A stretch of DNA of 64,000 bases from Lacihabitans sp. LS3-19 (GCF_024343575.1 NZ_RJUA01000002.1:248001-312000), one strand, 5' to 3'; positions 52,162 to 61,031 are shown, counted from the stretch's first letter. Notes: generated by a model not told the origin, from the sequence alone. Made by a program: numbers and translations.

Positions 52162-53835
52162 ATGACAAATTCTGATATAGCCGACATTATTCAACTAACA
52201 GGCAAACTCCTTGATTTGCACGATAGAGACGAGATGCGGGCCAAGACTTATATTGCTAGTGTATTTACTTTAGAAAGGCTCGAAAATCCAATTTCCGAAA
52301 TGAGCCAAAAGGAAGTAATGCAGATTCGTGGTTTTGGAAAAGTCTTAAGTGCGAATATCGAAGAAATTGTTAAAACTGGTCAACTATCTGAACTTCAAGG
52401 TTTAATTGATATTACGCCAGAAGGTATATTTGATATTTTCAAAGTAAAAGGTTTGGGTGTAAAAAAGATTAAAACGCTTTGGAAAGATTTAGGAATTGAC
52501 AATATAAACGACCTTAAAATAGCCTGTGAAAACAATAAAATAGCTGAAACCAAAGGTTTTGGACAGAAAACCCAAGATGCTATTTTGGAATCCTTGGCAT
52601 TTATCCAAGCTCAACAAGGGAAACTTAGAATGGATAAAGGTGCATTTTTAAGTAATGCGATATTAGAAGAAATAAAAAAACGCTACCCTGATGTCTATGA
52701 AGTCGGCCAAGTAATTAGAAGGTGCGAAACTGTTGATTTATTACAGTTTATGGTTATTAAAGATGGTTTTGGAGGTTTAAAATTTGATGAATCAACATTC
52801 AAACAAGAAATGAAACTTTCCTCGCCGAGTGCATGGAGAGGTTTTTATAAAGATTTTCAGGTGCCAATAGAAATTGAAAAAGTTGCTTCAAAAGATTTTG
52901 TGAACAAACAATTGATGAAAAACTCGGATGAAAACCATCTGAAATTTCAAAATGAAGAAGGAATTACGCTACTAAGTCATTTATCAAAAATCTCTTTTAC
53001 ATCGGAAAAGGAAGCTTACAAAACATTTGGCTATGATTGGATTGTACCAGAAATGAGAGAAGGATTGAATGAATTTGAATGGATAGAAAAACACAAAAAT
53101 GAAGAACTAGTGACTTGGGATTCCTTAAAAGGTACAGTTCACAATCATTCTACCTATTCTGATGGGAAACACACCTTGAAGGAAATGGCGGATTATTGTC
53201 AAAGTCTTGGTTTTGAGTTTTTTGGAATAGCCGATCACAGTCAAACTGCTTCCTATGCTTCTGGACTTTGGCCAGAAACTGTCATAAAACAACATAAGGA
53301 AATTGACGCCTTAAATGCTCAATATCAAAACTTTAGAATTCTTAAAGGCATTGAGTCTGATATTTTAATAAATGGAAGTTTAGATTATGAAAACGATGTT
53401 TTGGCTTCTTTTGATTATATAGTTGCATCAGTTCATGCAGTGTTAAATATGGATATCGAAAAAGCTACGCTCAGGTTATTAAAAGCGATTGAAAATCCAT
53501 ATACCAATATTTTAGGACATTTATCAGGAAGGTTATTGTTGTCTCGCAAAGGCTATCCTTTAGACTATAAGAAAATAATTGATGCTTGTGCCGCAAATAG
53601 AGTAGTGATGGAGCTAAATGCGAGCCCTTACAGGCTTGATATTGACTGGAGATGGATTGATTATTGCCTTTCCAAAGATGTAATGATAAGTATTAATCCT
53701 GACGCCCATGAAATGAAAGGTATTCATGATATGCAATATGGAGTTGAGGTTGCTCGAAAAGGTGGCCTTCCAAAAGAGATGACCTTAAATTGCCTAAGTA
53801 CTTCAGAAATATTGAAAGTATTCTCAAAAAAATAA
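52162..53835 (+). CDS. polX: PolX-like protein with PHP domain and degenerate polymerase site
   Basis: A 557-residue protein with the PolX layout: helix-hairpin-helix DNA-binding units (1-110, with RGFGK and VKGLGVKKI), a polymerase beta-like region (110-310) and a C-terminal PHP phosphoesterase (about 324-555). In the polymerase palm the segment GQVIRRCETVDLLQFMV (182-198) has kept RR and one Asp but lost the GS and second Asp of the family's GSxRR...gDiD. The PHP metal sites HNHSTYSDG, GIADHS, SVHA, GHLSG and NPDAHE are intact, so it may be only a 3'-5' exonuclease or AP-site nuclease. Confidence 0.88.
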   Translation: MTNSDIADIIQLTGKLLDLHDRDEMRAKTYIASVFTLERLENPISEMSQKEVMQIRGFGKVLSANIEEIVKTGQLSELQGLIDITPEGIFDIFKVKGLGVKKIKTLWKDLGIDNINDLKIACENNKIAETKGFGQKTQDAILESLAFIQAQQGKLRMDKGAFLSNAILEEIKKRYPDVYEVGQVIRRCETVDLLQFMVIKDGFGGLKFDESTFKQEMKLSSPSAWRGFYKDFQVPIEIEKVASKDFVNKQLMKNSDENHLKFQNEEGITLLSHLSKISFTSEKEAYKTFGYDWIVPEMREGLNEFEWIEKHKNEELVTWDSLKGTVHNHSTYSDGKHTLKEMADYCQSLGFEFFGIADHSQTASYASGLWPETVIKQHKEIDALNAQYQNFRILKGIESDILINGSLDYENDVLASFDYIVASVHAVLNMDIEKATLRLLKAIENPYTNILGHLSGRLLLSRKGYPLDYKKIIDACAANRVVMELNASPYRLDIDWRWIDYCLSKDVMISINPDAHEMKGIHDMQYGVEVARKGGLPKEMTLNCLSTSEILKVFSKK

Positions 53836-53857
53836 GGAACGCTTGGCGTTCCTTATT
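53831..53857. terminator. Bidirectional terminator overlapping the polX stop
   Basis: A 12-bp perfect stem (AATAAGGAACGC with GCGTTCCTTATT) and 3-base loop between convergent polX and moxR genes; it starts at the polX stop codon. Confidence 0.82.
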
Positions 53858-53861
53858 TCTA

Positions 53862-54833
53862 TTACATTAATTTTTTGATAATTTCCTCAGTGCTGATACC
53901 TTCAGCTTCCGCCTTGAAATTTCGAACCACTCTGTGTCGTAGCACAGGAAAAGCTACAGCCTTTACATCTTCTATATCAGGCGAATATTTTCCATTTATT
54001 AAAGCATGACATTTAGCAGCTAATACTAAATTTTGCGAAGCCCTTGGTCCAGCTCCCCATTCTAAAAACTTCTTGGATTCCTCAGATGCTCCATCGATAT
54101 TGGGACGGGTTTTATGTACTAATTTCACTGCATACTCTACTACATTGTCTGCCACAGGAACTTTTCTAACTAAGTTTTGGAACTCAATAATTTCTTCCGC
54201 TCCAAGTACTTTGTTTACTTGAGTTTTTTTGTCAGAAGTAGTGTTTTTTACAATATTTAATTCTTGTTCAAAGCTCGGGTAATCCAAATTAACCATAAAC
54301 ATAAATCTGTCCAATTGTGCTTCGGGTAGGGGATAGGTGCCTTCTTGTTCAATTGGGTTCTGCGTAGCTAAAACAAAAAACGGCTTATTCAAAGCATGTC
54401 TTTCGCCCGCTACAGTCACCGAATACTCCTGCATTGATTCCAATAAGGCAGATTGCGTTTTAGGAGGAGTACGGTTAATCTCATCTGCCAAAATGATATT
54501 GGCAAAAACAGGTCCTTTGATGAATTTGAAATTACGATTGTTATCTAATGTTTCAGAGCCAACGATATCAGATGGCATTAAATCTGGCGTAAATTGTATT
54601 CTGTTAAAATTTAAATCCAAGGCTGAAGCAATGGTCTGAACCAAAAGCGTTTTAGCTAAACCTGGTACACCTACCAATAAACAATGTCCCTGACAAAAGA
54701 TTGCAGTTAATAATAATTTAACTGTTTCCTCTTGTCCAACTATAACCTTTCCAATTTCTTTAGTTAGCTCTTGGTATGTGTTTTTTAGAGCATCAGCTGC
54801 CTCAACGTCCGAACTGTATTTTTTCAATTGCAC
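53862..54833 (-). CDS. MoxR-family AAA+ ATPase
   Basis: A 323-residue AAA+ protein. Walker A is LLVGVPGLAKTLL, Walker B is ILADEINRTP, sensor 1 is ATQNPIEQEGTYPLPEAQ and the arginine-finger region is LDRFMF. MoxR proteins remodel or assemble other proteins and often work with von Willebrand-factor proteins; none is seen here. It follows the SurA-like gene by 15 bases and is likely in its operon. Confidence 0.92.
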   Translation of the reverse strand: MQLKKYSSDVEAADALKNTYQELTKEIGKVIVGQEETVKLLLTAIFCQGHCLLVGVPGLAKTLLVQTIASALDLNFNRIQFTPDLMPSDIVGSETLDNNRNFKFIKGPVFANIILADEINRTPPKTQSALLESMQEYSVTVAGERHALNKPFFVLATQNPIEQEGTYPLPEAQLDRFMFMVNLDYPSFEQELNIVKNTTSDKKTQVNKVLGAEEIIEFQNLVRKVPVADNVVEYAVKLVHKTRPNIDGASEESKKFLEWGAGPRASQNLVLAAKCHALINGKYSPDIEDVKAVAFPVLRHRVVRNFKAEAEGISTEEIIKKLM

Positions 54834-54848
54834 TTTATTAATAATGGT

Positions 54849-56165
54849 TTAATTTTCAAATAATTTACAAGCTTCGTATTCTTTTTCAATATTAATATAA
54901 ACTTCAGATAAAGCATTTTTGAACCATTTTTCGATAGCGTCATTCTGTTTTTGACTCATAGAATAGGTTTTTAATTTTTCATAGTCATCTTTCATACTAG
55001 CACGATGAGTCTCTTTTTTTTGCTTAACTTTTACAAGTCTCATACCTGTTTTACCATCATAAGTTCTGAAGTTCATAGGTGCACTTATCATGCCAAGCTT
55101 CATAGGCTCAACTGTGAAATATAAGTTAGGTTCCATACTTACATCCACAGATTGCCAGCTAGCTCCAGTTTCAGGATCTATTATTATTCCACCAGCGTCA
55201 GCAGTGTTTTTGTCTTGAGAGTATAATTTTATAGCTTTTTCAAAACTTATGCTATCAATATCTATTTGATGTTTTAAACTATCCAAAAAACGTTTGGGCT
55301 CTGTTAGATCCAATCTACTATAATCCGGTCTTAGCAATATATGTCGGGCTCTATATTCTTGACCTCGTTTGTCAAGTGTTTGAATTATGTGAAAGCCAAA
55401 CTCTGATTCTACTACATTAGAAACAACTCCAGAATCTTGTGTCATAGCCATGGCCTCAAACTCGGCCACCATCTGACCTCGTTTTGCCCAGCCAAGGTCT
55501 CCACCCTGTACCTTGGAGCCTTGATCTTCCGAGAATTCCTTTGCTAGCTCTGCAAAACTCTCTCCATTTTCAATTCGTTTTTTAAAGCCATTCAGTCTCT
55601 CCACTAATTCTTCTTTCATTGCCTTAGTTACCGGAGCAAGTCTAACTATTTGTGAAAGAACTACTTCGGTAGGTATCATGGGTAAGCTGTCGCTTGGAAT
55701 TTTATTAAAAAATCTTTTAACTTCTAACGGTGTCACATTTACATTTTCAGTTATTGAATTTCTCATTTTATCAGAAGTCAACTGCTCCCTAACTTGGCTT
55801 TTTAACTCAGACTTTAAAGTTTCTATTGATTTACTGAACTGCTGGACAATATTCTTTTCATTTCCATATGCCCTTATCATTTCTCCCATTCTTGCATCTA
55901 ACTGGCTGTTTACCATGTCTTCATCTACAATTACTGAGTCAATTTCAGCTTTTGCTACCAATAGTTTTTGAATTGTCAAACTCTCCAAAGCTTGACATTT
56001 AGTCATCTCTTGTCCTTCTTGTTTGCTTCTAACAACTATTGACTCAACTTCCGACTTAAGAATGTATAAATTATCTACTTTTGCTACTATTTTATCAATA
56101 TTGGTGGATTGACCAAAACTGAAAAACGGAATGGCTATCAAAGCCACTAATAATCTTTTAATCAT
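54849..56165 (-). CDS. SurA-like peptidylprolyl isomerase
   Basis: A 438-residue periplasmic protein (signal peptide 1-18, ending SFGQ). The N-terminal helices (24-165) are of the SurA chaperone type, then two parvulin domains follow (about 165-275, with GGDLGWAKRGQMV and ESEFGFHIIQT, and about 275-400). It should fold outer-membrane proteins in transit. Its start overlaps the large PPIase lipoprotein gene by four bases. Confidence 0.87.
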   Translation of the reverse strand: MIKRLLVALIAIPFFSFGQSTNIDKIVAKVDNLYILKSEVESIVVRSKQEGQEMTKCQALESLTIQKLLVAKAEIDSVIVDEDMVNSQLDARMGEMIRAYGNEKNIVQQFSKSIETLKSELKSQVREQLTSDKMRNSITENVNVTPLEVKRFFNKIPSDSLPMIPTEVVLSQIVRLAPVTKAMKEELVERLNGFKKRIENGESFAELAKEFSEDQGSKVQGGDLGWAKRGQMVAEFEAMAMTQDSGVVSNVVESEFGFHIIQTLDKRGQEYRARHILLRPDYSRLDLTEPKRFLDSLKHQIDIDSISFEKAIKLYSQDKNTADAGGIIIDPETGASWQSVDVSMEPNLYFTVEPMKLGMISAPMNFRTYDGKTGMRLVKVKQKKETHRASMKDDYEKLKTYSMSQKQNDAIEKWFKNALSEVYINIEKEYEACKLFEN

Positions 56166-58489
56166 TTATTTTTGTTTTTTACTTCCTCTATTAACTTATT
56201 CAACTCTGCTTTATCTAGACTTACTCGGTATTTTGCCATCAGTTTTATTTCTAAAGACTGACTTAAATATTCTTGATACTTTTCAATAACTTGGTATTTA
56301 TAATCTTTAAAACTTTTTTGATAGTTATTGGTTCTCAACGAAAACTCTTCAAGTCTATTTCCAATTTTCTGAATTCCTGTATGGTTTTCCCATTTTTGGC
56401 CTATTTTTTTTTCATACTCTTCTCTTCCTATCCTTAAAGTTTTAAAAACAATGGCATCACTGTCTTTTGAATTGAAAACTTTAACCAAATCAGACTCATA
56501 ATTGCTGAAAAACTGAAAACTTACCCTTTGATTTTTTGACCAATCAAATCTGTCTTGAACCTTGTTGTTTTTGTAGTCTACCTCCAAAATTCGCGTCAAA
56601 GGTAATCCATTTTCAACTAAAAAATCAACGATTTGCTTAATTCTTAACTCCGATATATTTTCATCTTCATTATTGTCTATATGTCCACCCACCTCAACAA
56701 TATAACCTTGGTTCTTTTTTAAAATAGTCAAAAGTCCCATCATTTTTCTTTTTTCGTCTTGTCCTAACTCATATTGGTTTTTGTAATAGTAAATTGGTCT
56801 AATCCCTCTAAAGAGTTGGTAAGGTTTCTGATTTTGTCTAGCTATGTTAAATTTTTGATAGACTGTAGAATCCTTAAAGCTAATTACTGACATGTTCCCT
56901 TCTTCTTTTATACCAAATAGATTAGGATTGTTTTCATAAAATTTCCTTTGTCCAGTAGTGTCATCTAACGATTTCTCAATGACATTAATATTGTAAAACT
57001 TAGAATACAATAAATTGTCTCTTTGGGCTTTAAATAGTCTACTCAAGTCATTGTTGCCTGTAGAAAATTGTGATTCTTCAAATTCGGTCAAGGATTTTTT
57101 TAAATATTTATCAAAAAACATTCTAAAAATTTGAACTGGAGTTTCCTCTGCTCTCCATTTATCAAAGGTTTGCCTTTCCATTAAATATTTGAAAAAATCA
57201 CCTGCAAAGTATTTTTGCTCCTTAATAGTGAAAAGTACAAATCTGTCTAAATCACTACTATGTGTTTCCCATTCACGGTTCAATATCCTTTTGTCTGAAA
57301 AATTTAAGCAATGGGTAAGTATTTCCTGATTTATTTCAAGATTGTATTTTCTTTTTAGTTCTTCCAAATGTTTATTTTGCAGGAACTCAGCTCTCGAGTC
57401 TGTAGTGAATTTGTTTAAATTCTTTTTAATAAAAACCTCTTTGGTGTCCGGAGCATATTTAGCCAAAAGCTTTATGAGATGCAAACCACTGCTAGATCTT
57501 ACAGGTTTTGATACCTCACCAATTTTGAGATTAAAAGCAGCTTCTTCAAAGGTGGACTCCTCTCTGGTTCCAATTCCGAAAACTGGAAGAATACCAAGTG
57601 TTTGTTTTGAATTAATATCATCTGAAAATCTAATCGCCAGCTCTTCAAAATTAGCTCCTTTTGATATTTCTTTTTGAAGAGAATCTAAAAGATTGTAAAA
57701 TTGGTCAAATTGCTCTTTATTAAGGTCTTTATTGAAAAATTTTAAAATTTGTTGAACCTTTACATAGCCACTATTTTTTCTTTTTCCATTAACCTTTATA
57801 ATATGGTACCCTGCCTTTGTTCTTATTGGCATTGAAATAGAATCAACTGGAGTTTTAAATGCAACATCTTCTAGAGGTAATATTAAATGAAAAGTAGAAA
57901 ACCAACCTAAGTTCCCTCCATTATCTGATGTTTTGGGATCTTTGGACCATTCCTTCGCTAAAATTGCGAAATTGTCTTTATGAAGAGCGTATTTTCTTAA
58001 TTCTGTGAGTTCATTGTACACTTTTAGGGTATCGCTTGGAGATGCATACCACGAAAGAGGAATAAAAATATGAGATGCGTTAATTTCGTTCTGATATTTG
58101 CTATATGCATCTTCGGCTAATGCATTAATGGCTTTTTTGTCTTCTAAAAAACTTTGAAGTTCTATTCTCTTATAAGTTTCTACTTCTTCTTCAAAATTAT
58201 CCGTTGTATCCATTCCTAAAGCTTTTGCTTCTAAAATGAAAAGCTTTTTTTTCAAAACCTCATTTATCAACTCATCGTTAGTTGCAGAATCTAAATTTAT
58301 TGAATTTTCAAAATCTATTCCAAATTCTGACCTAGTGTAAGTATCGTCATTTGCTACCATCACTATTGGGTCTAAAGTTTTTTCAATAACTTCCGCTGGA
58401 ACTTCAATTTTAGCAGTTTGTAAAACTGGTTTTGAACAAGCCCCCAAAATCACAAATCCAAGAATATATTTATATCTGTTATAAAGCAT
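56162..58489 (-). CDS. PPIase lipoprotein with an OmpA-like domain
   Basis: A 775-residue lipoprotein (lipobox LGAC, Cys18). Two parvulin domains lie at about 138-235 (GGNLGWFS, GYHIIKV) and 243-345 (GLHLIKL). A long segment of unknown fold follows. At about 565-662 the sequence reads YIVEVGGHIDNNEDEN, then LRIKQIVDFLVENG and KNQRVSFQFF, matching the OmpA/MotB peptidoglycan-binding pattern (compare GSHTDSRGTDLYN and NRRTEFKVL in the porE-like gene). The fusion would tether an isomerase to the cell wall. It is translationally coupled to the SurA-like gene. Confidence 0.82.
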   Translation of the reverse strand: MLYNRYKYILGFVILGACSKPVLQTAKIEVPAEVIEKTLDPIVMVANDDTYTRSEFGIDFENSINLDSATNDELINEVLKKKLFILEAKALGMDTTDNFEEEVETYKRIELQSFLEDKKAINALAEDAYSKYQNEINASHIFIPLSWYASPSDTLKVYNELTELRKYALHKDNFAILAKEWSKDPKTSDNGGNLGWFSTFHLILPLEDVAFKTPVDSISMPIRTKAGYHIIKVNGKRKNSGYVKVQQILKFFNKDLNKEQFDQFYNLLDSLQKEISKGANFEELAIRFSDDINSKQTLGILPVFGIGTREESTFEEAAFNLKIGEVSKPVRSSSGLHLIKLLAKYAPDTKEVFIKKNLNKFTTDSRAEFLQNKHLEELKRKYNLEINQEILTHCLNFSDKRILNREWETHSSDLDRFVLFTIKEQKYFAGDFFKYLMERQTFDKWRAEETPVQIFRMFFDKYLKKSLTEFEESQFSTGNNDLSRLFKAQRDNLLYSKFYNINVIEKSLDDTTGQRKFYENNPNLFGIKEEGNMSVISFKDSTVYQKFNIARQNQKPYQLFRGIRPIYYYKNQYELGQDEKRKMMGLLTILKKNQGYIVEVGGHIDNNEDENISELRIKQIVDFLVENGLPLTRILEVDYKNNKVQDRFDWSKNQRVSFQFFSNYESDLVKVFNSKDSDAIVFKTLRIGREEYEKKIGQKWENHTGIQKIGNRLEEFSLRTNNYQKSFKDYKYQVIEKYQEYLSQSLEIKLMAKYRVSLDKAELNKLIEEVKNKNK

Positions 58490-58623
58490 TATATGTTTTC
58501 TAAAATGAAAAGCAAAATTGTCCTAATAATTGGTTTCTTAATTTTGCCTCATACTCAATTTTCTAAAAGTACTCTTAAAAATATTAACTAAAAAATTAGT
58601 GTTTTATTTTTTGAGTTTCAAAA

Positions 58624-59670
58624 TTAAACCAAAGTTGCCTTTGGCTCCTGTTGAGATAGGCAGTGGAAACTGCCTAATCCCCAAATAATATCTGTGGAAT
58701 CAATGCCAATTACTTCTCTGTCTTTAAAACAAGCTTGTATTAGATTCAAAGCTTTATCGTCGTTTTTGCATCTATAAGTTGGCACAATTACGTTTTTGTT
58801 GGTAATGCAAAAGTTAGCATAAGACGCAGGTAACCTTTCTCCATTATCTATAACGGGCTCTGGCATTTCAATTTCCACTATTTCCAATTGTTTTCCATTT
58901 AACAATCTCATTTTTTTTAACAATTTCAGATTTTCTTCAAGAATTAAATGGTTTTCATCCGATTTGTTTTTTTCTATCATGGTTATAATCCTGTCCTCTG
59001 CCACAAATCTAACGGTATCATCTATGTGTCCGTCAGTATCATCACCAATAATGCCATCTTCTATCCATAATACTTGATTAACACCGTAAAAAGTACACAA
59101 ATAGTTCTCTATTTGACTCTGATCTAAGCTTGGGTTACGGTTCTTATTCAAAAGGCAAGACTTGCTGGTCATGACGGATCCCGAGCCGTTAAACTCTACT
59201 GACCCACCTTCCATTATTATTCCAGGGCTTACATATGGCAGTTCAAGTAGTTTTGCAATCTTCTTAGGGATACCATTGTCTGAATCAAATGGCGGATATT
59301 TTCCTCCCCATGCGTTATATTCCCAATCAATAATTAATCTTTCGGAGTTATTTCTATTTATTAAAATAGCTGGCCCATGATCTCTACACCACGAGTCGTT
59401 TGTGGCGTGATTATATAAGCGGATATTGGTTGTGTCAATTTTGAATTTTTCAAATAGTTTTTCAATTTGCAATATAGTTTCTGCATTATTTGCATTTATT
59501 TTTACCAATTCACTTTTTGAGATTGTAGAAATAAATTTTAAATAAGAAGGGTATATTTTCTCAAATCGATTTTCCCATGTTTCTTTATTAATTGGAAAAC
59601 TCAGCCAAGTAGCCTCGTGAGGATGCCATTCAGCTGGAAAATAGAAGTTTTCATTCTTAGGATTTCGCAT
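58624..59670 (-). CDS. Agmatine deiminase family protein
   Basis: A 348-residue guanidine-modifying enzyme. DSWCRDHGPAIL, EGGSVEFNG and DDTDGHIDDTVRF are the substrate and catalytic His/Asp motifs, and the nucleophile is C337 in GSFHCLSQQEP near the C-terminus. It should convert agmatine to N-carbamoylputrescine in putrescine synthesis. No other polyamine gene is nearby. Confidence 0.93.
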   Translation of the reverse strand: MRNPKNENFYFPAEWHPHEATWLSFPINKETWENRFEKIYPSYLKFISTISKSELVKINANNAETILQIEKLFEKFKIDTTNIRLYNHATNDSWCRDHGPAILINRNNSERLIIDWEYNAWGGKYPPFDSDNGIPKKIAKLLELPYVSPGIIMEGGSVEFNGSGSVMTSKSCLLNKNRNPSLDQSQIENYLCTFYGVNQVLWIEDGIIGDDTDGHIDDTVRFVAEDRIITMIEKNKSDENHLILEENLKLLKKMRLLNGKQLEIVEIEMPEPVIDNGERLPASYANFCITNKNVIVPTYRCKNDDKALNLIQACFKDREVIGIDSTDIIWGLGSFHCLSQQEPKATLV

Positions 59671-59698
59671 ATTTTCAATAAATGTTCAATTAATTTGC

Positions 59699-59706
59699 AA
59701 AAATAA
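59699..59706 (-). promoter_or_regulatory. -7 element of the agmatine deiminase gene
   Basis: TATTTTTG on the minus strand, about 28 bases before the ATG at 59670, with CTG 20 bases upstream (one change from TTG). Confidence 0.45.
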
Positions 59707-59717
59707 TTTCTTTTTTT

Positions 59718-59751
59718 TTGTTTTTTCAGTTTTAAAAAAGAATTACTTTTG
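59718..59751 (+). promoter_or_regulatory. Promoter-like element of candidate small RNA
   Basis: TTG (59718-59720), 23 bases, TACTTTTG (59744-59751). Spacing is at the long end of the usual range; no protein gene follows on this strand before the terminator. Confidence 0.45.
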
Positions 59752-59755
59752 TGAA

Positions 59756-59887
59756 AAATAAAAAAATACAGGATTTTTATTATTTTAAATTTTGAAAAAA
59801 TCTCTTCGGAAACGAATCGTTTTTTAAGAGTGGTTGAATAAATGATAGGTTAAAAACAGTTGAATTTTTCGACTGTTTTTTTTTTTT
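59756..59887 (+). ncRNA. Candidate small RNA, about 130 nt
   Basis: Bounded by a promoter-like element and an ideal terminator, with no ORF between. A 13-position hairpin (59802-59814 with 59818-59830; one mismatch, two G-T pairs, loop AAT) lies in the middle. I cannot assign it to a known family. Confidence 0.45.
59852..59887 (+). terminator. Strong terminator with no upstream plus-strand gene
   Basis: A 13-bp stem (AAAAACAGTTGAA with TTCGACTGTTTTT, one G-T pair), 3-base loop and a 12-base T-run. The nearest protein gene to the left is on the minus strand. Confidence 0.88.
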
Positions 59888-60038
59888 GGATTCTCTAGTA
59901 AAATACTTTTTGATTAATAATGGACTTTGAAATCCGAAAACAACTTTAAATAATTTTTATGAGTTACCTGTTTTTTGAAGTAAAATAAAGTTTTTCTTAA
60001 ATTTTTAGTAATTATTTTTTTATTGTCAAATATTTGTA

Positions 60039-60046
60039 TAATTTTG
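60039..60046 (+). promoter_or_regulatory. -7 element, TAATTTTG then CACC
   Basis: An exact TAnnTTTG match in the form seen upstream of ychF and uvrA; a TTG at 60023-60025 is only 13 bases away, so the -33 half is weak. Confidence 0.4.
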
Positions 60047-60049
60047 CAC

Positions 60050-60172
60050 CTCAATTCGACGGAGGATTCTCCTTATCATTAATTAAAAGAAGTCGGTGTC
60101 ATTCGAAACCATTTTAATTACGACTGTGAATTTCACTTATAGGCAGTCTCCGATTCGCGTTTAATTTTTTTT
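60050..60172 (+). ncRNA. Candidate structured RNA, about 120 nt
   Basis: It starts just after a -7 element and ends in eight T (60165-60172). Its ends pair: CGGAGG (60060-60065) with TCTCCG (60147-60152), CGA (60057-60059) with TCG (60155-60157), while AGTCG and CGACT pair inside. The closed-stem shape resembles 6S RNA in outline, but the length is short and I cannot confirm this. Confidence 0.35.
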
Positions 60173-60177
60173 GGAAT

Positions 60178-60270
60178 CACTAAGAGGAAACAAGGCATGT
60201 TCCTGCATAATTAAAAATGCCTTACCCTTAAAAAGGTTCTCAGTGCTTGTCAAGTTGGTTCGTTTACCAA
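60178..60270 (+). other. Possible pseudoknot and hairpins upstream of rplC
   Basis: AGGAAAC (60185-60191) pairs with GTTCCT (60199-60204; one bulged A), and its whole 7-base loop AAGGCAT (60192-60198) is complementary to ATGCCTT (60217-60223). CACT (60178-60181) pairs with AGTG (60242-60245), and TTGGT/ACCAA (60255-60270) forms another hairpin. This is the type of structure used in ribosomal-protein leaders. Confidence 0.35.
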
Positions 60271-60295
60271 CCTCTGTTGTTGAAAAAAGAATAAT

Positions 60296-60326
60296 TTGGA
60301 TTTATGTGAATGTATGCGTACTTTTG
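60296..60326 (+). promoter_or_regulatory. rplC promoter
   Basis: TTG (60296-60298), 20 bases, TACTTTTG (60319-60326), then CAGCCC; rplC starts 51 bases downstream. A near-ideal element for a highly expressed cluster. Confidence 0.65.
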
Positions 60327-60377
60327 CAGCCCGATTCAAATTTGGTTAAATTTAGCGATTATTTTAAAGTAAAGACT

Positions 60378-60995
60378 ATGTCTGGAATTATTGGAAAGAA
60401 AATTGGAATGACTACCATCTTCAAAGATGGAGAAGCTGTGCCTTGCACAGTAATCGAAGCAGGTCCATGTGTAGTAACTCAAATCAGAACTGAAGAGAAT
60501 GATGGTTACAAAGCTGTACAGCTTGGGTTTGGAGAGAAGAAAGAGAAGCGTACGACAAAAGCTCTTATGGGACACTTTAAAAAAGCTGATACTACTCCAA
60601 AAAGAAAATTAGTTGAATTCAAAGAATTCGAGAAAGAGTTTACACTAGGAGAAACAGTTAGAATAGAAGACGTGTTCATTGAAGGTGAGTATGTTGATAT
60701 TAGTGGAAAAACGAAAGGAAAAGGATTTCAAGGTGTTGTAAAGAGACATGGATTTGGTGGTGTAGGTCAATCTACTCACGGTCAGCACAACAGAGGTAGA
60801 CACCCAGGTTCAATTGGTGCTTGTTCTTACCCAGCGAGAGTTTTTAAAGGAATTAAAATGGGGGGCAGAATGGGGCACACAAATGTTACTGTTCAAAACC
60901 TTAGAGTTTTAAGACTTTTTCCTGACAAAAATTTGATCCTAGTGTCAGGTTCAGTACCTGGTGCAAAGAATTCGATAATTACGTTACATAAATAA
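60378..60995 (+). CDS. rplC: 50S ribosomal protein L3
   Basis: 205 residues from [15 protein letters not shown]; a longer in-frame ORF from 60171 is not credible. [19 protein letters not shown] and [15 protein letters not shown] are the L3 core motifs. L3 binds 23S rRNA near the peptidyl-transferase centre. It is the first gene of this S10-type cluster; rpsJ is absent upstream. Confidence 0.97.
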   Translation: MSGIIGKKIGMTTIFKDGEAVPCTVIEAGPCVVTQIRTEENDGYKAVQLGFGEKKEKRTTKALMGHFKKADTTPKRKLVEFKEFEKEFTLGETVRIEDVFIEGEYVDISGKTKGKGFQGVVKRHGFGGVGQSTHGQHNRGRHPGSIGACSYPARVFKGIKMGGRMGHTNVTVQNLRVLRLFPDKNLILVSGSVPGAKNSIITLHK

Positions 60996-61002
60996 AAGGT
61001 CG

Positions 61003-61031
61003 ATAGCTAACGACATCGAAAAAATAGCTAA
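61003..61031 (+). repeat. Direct repeat in the rplC-rplD spacer
   Basis: ATAGCTAA at 61003-61010 and 61024-61031. TCGAT/ATCGA (61000-61004 with 61015-61019) can also form a small hairpin. Possibly an mRNA processing or binding site. Confidence 0.3.

Larger units (their letters stand above)
59671..60377. other. 707-base region before rplC, RNA-like
   Basis: No credible ORF; a 69-codon extension fused to rplC is treated as non-coding. The plus strand holds three promoter-like elements (59718-59751, 60039-60046, 60296-60326), one strong terminator (59852-59887), several hairpins and a possible pseudoknot. It may encode one or two small RNAs and a structured leader. rpsJ, which usually precedes rplC, is not here. 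Confidence 0.6.

Noticed and set aside
60050-60172. 5S rRNA or SRP RNA
   Set aside because: The length is near that of 5S rRNA, but none of its conserved segments appear and no GGAA/GCAGC SRP loop is seen.
60171-60377. 69-codon N-terminal extension of rplC
   Set aside because: The family starts at [11 protein letters not shown] (60378). The extension has odd composition and lies over promoter and hairpin sequence.
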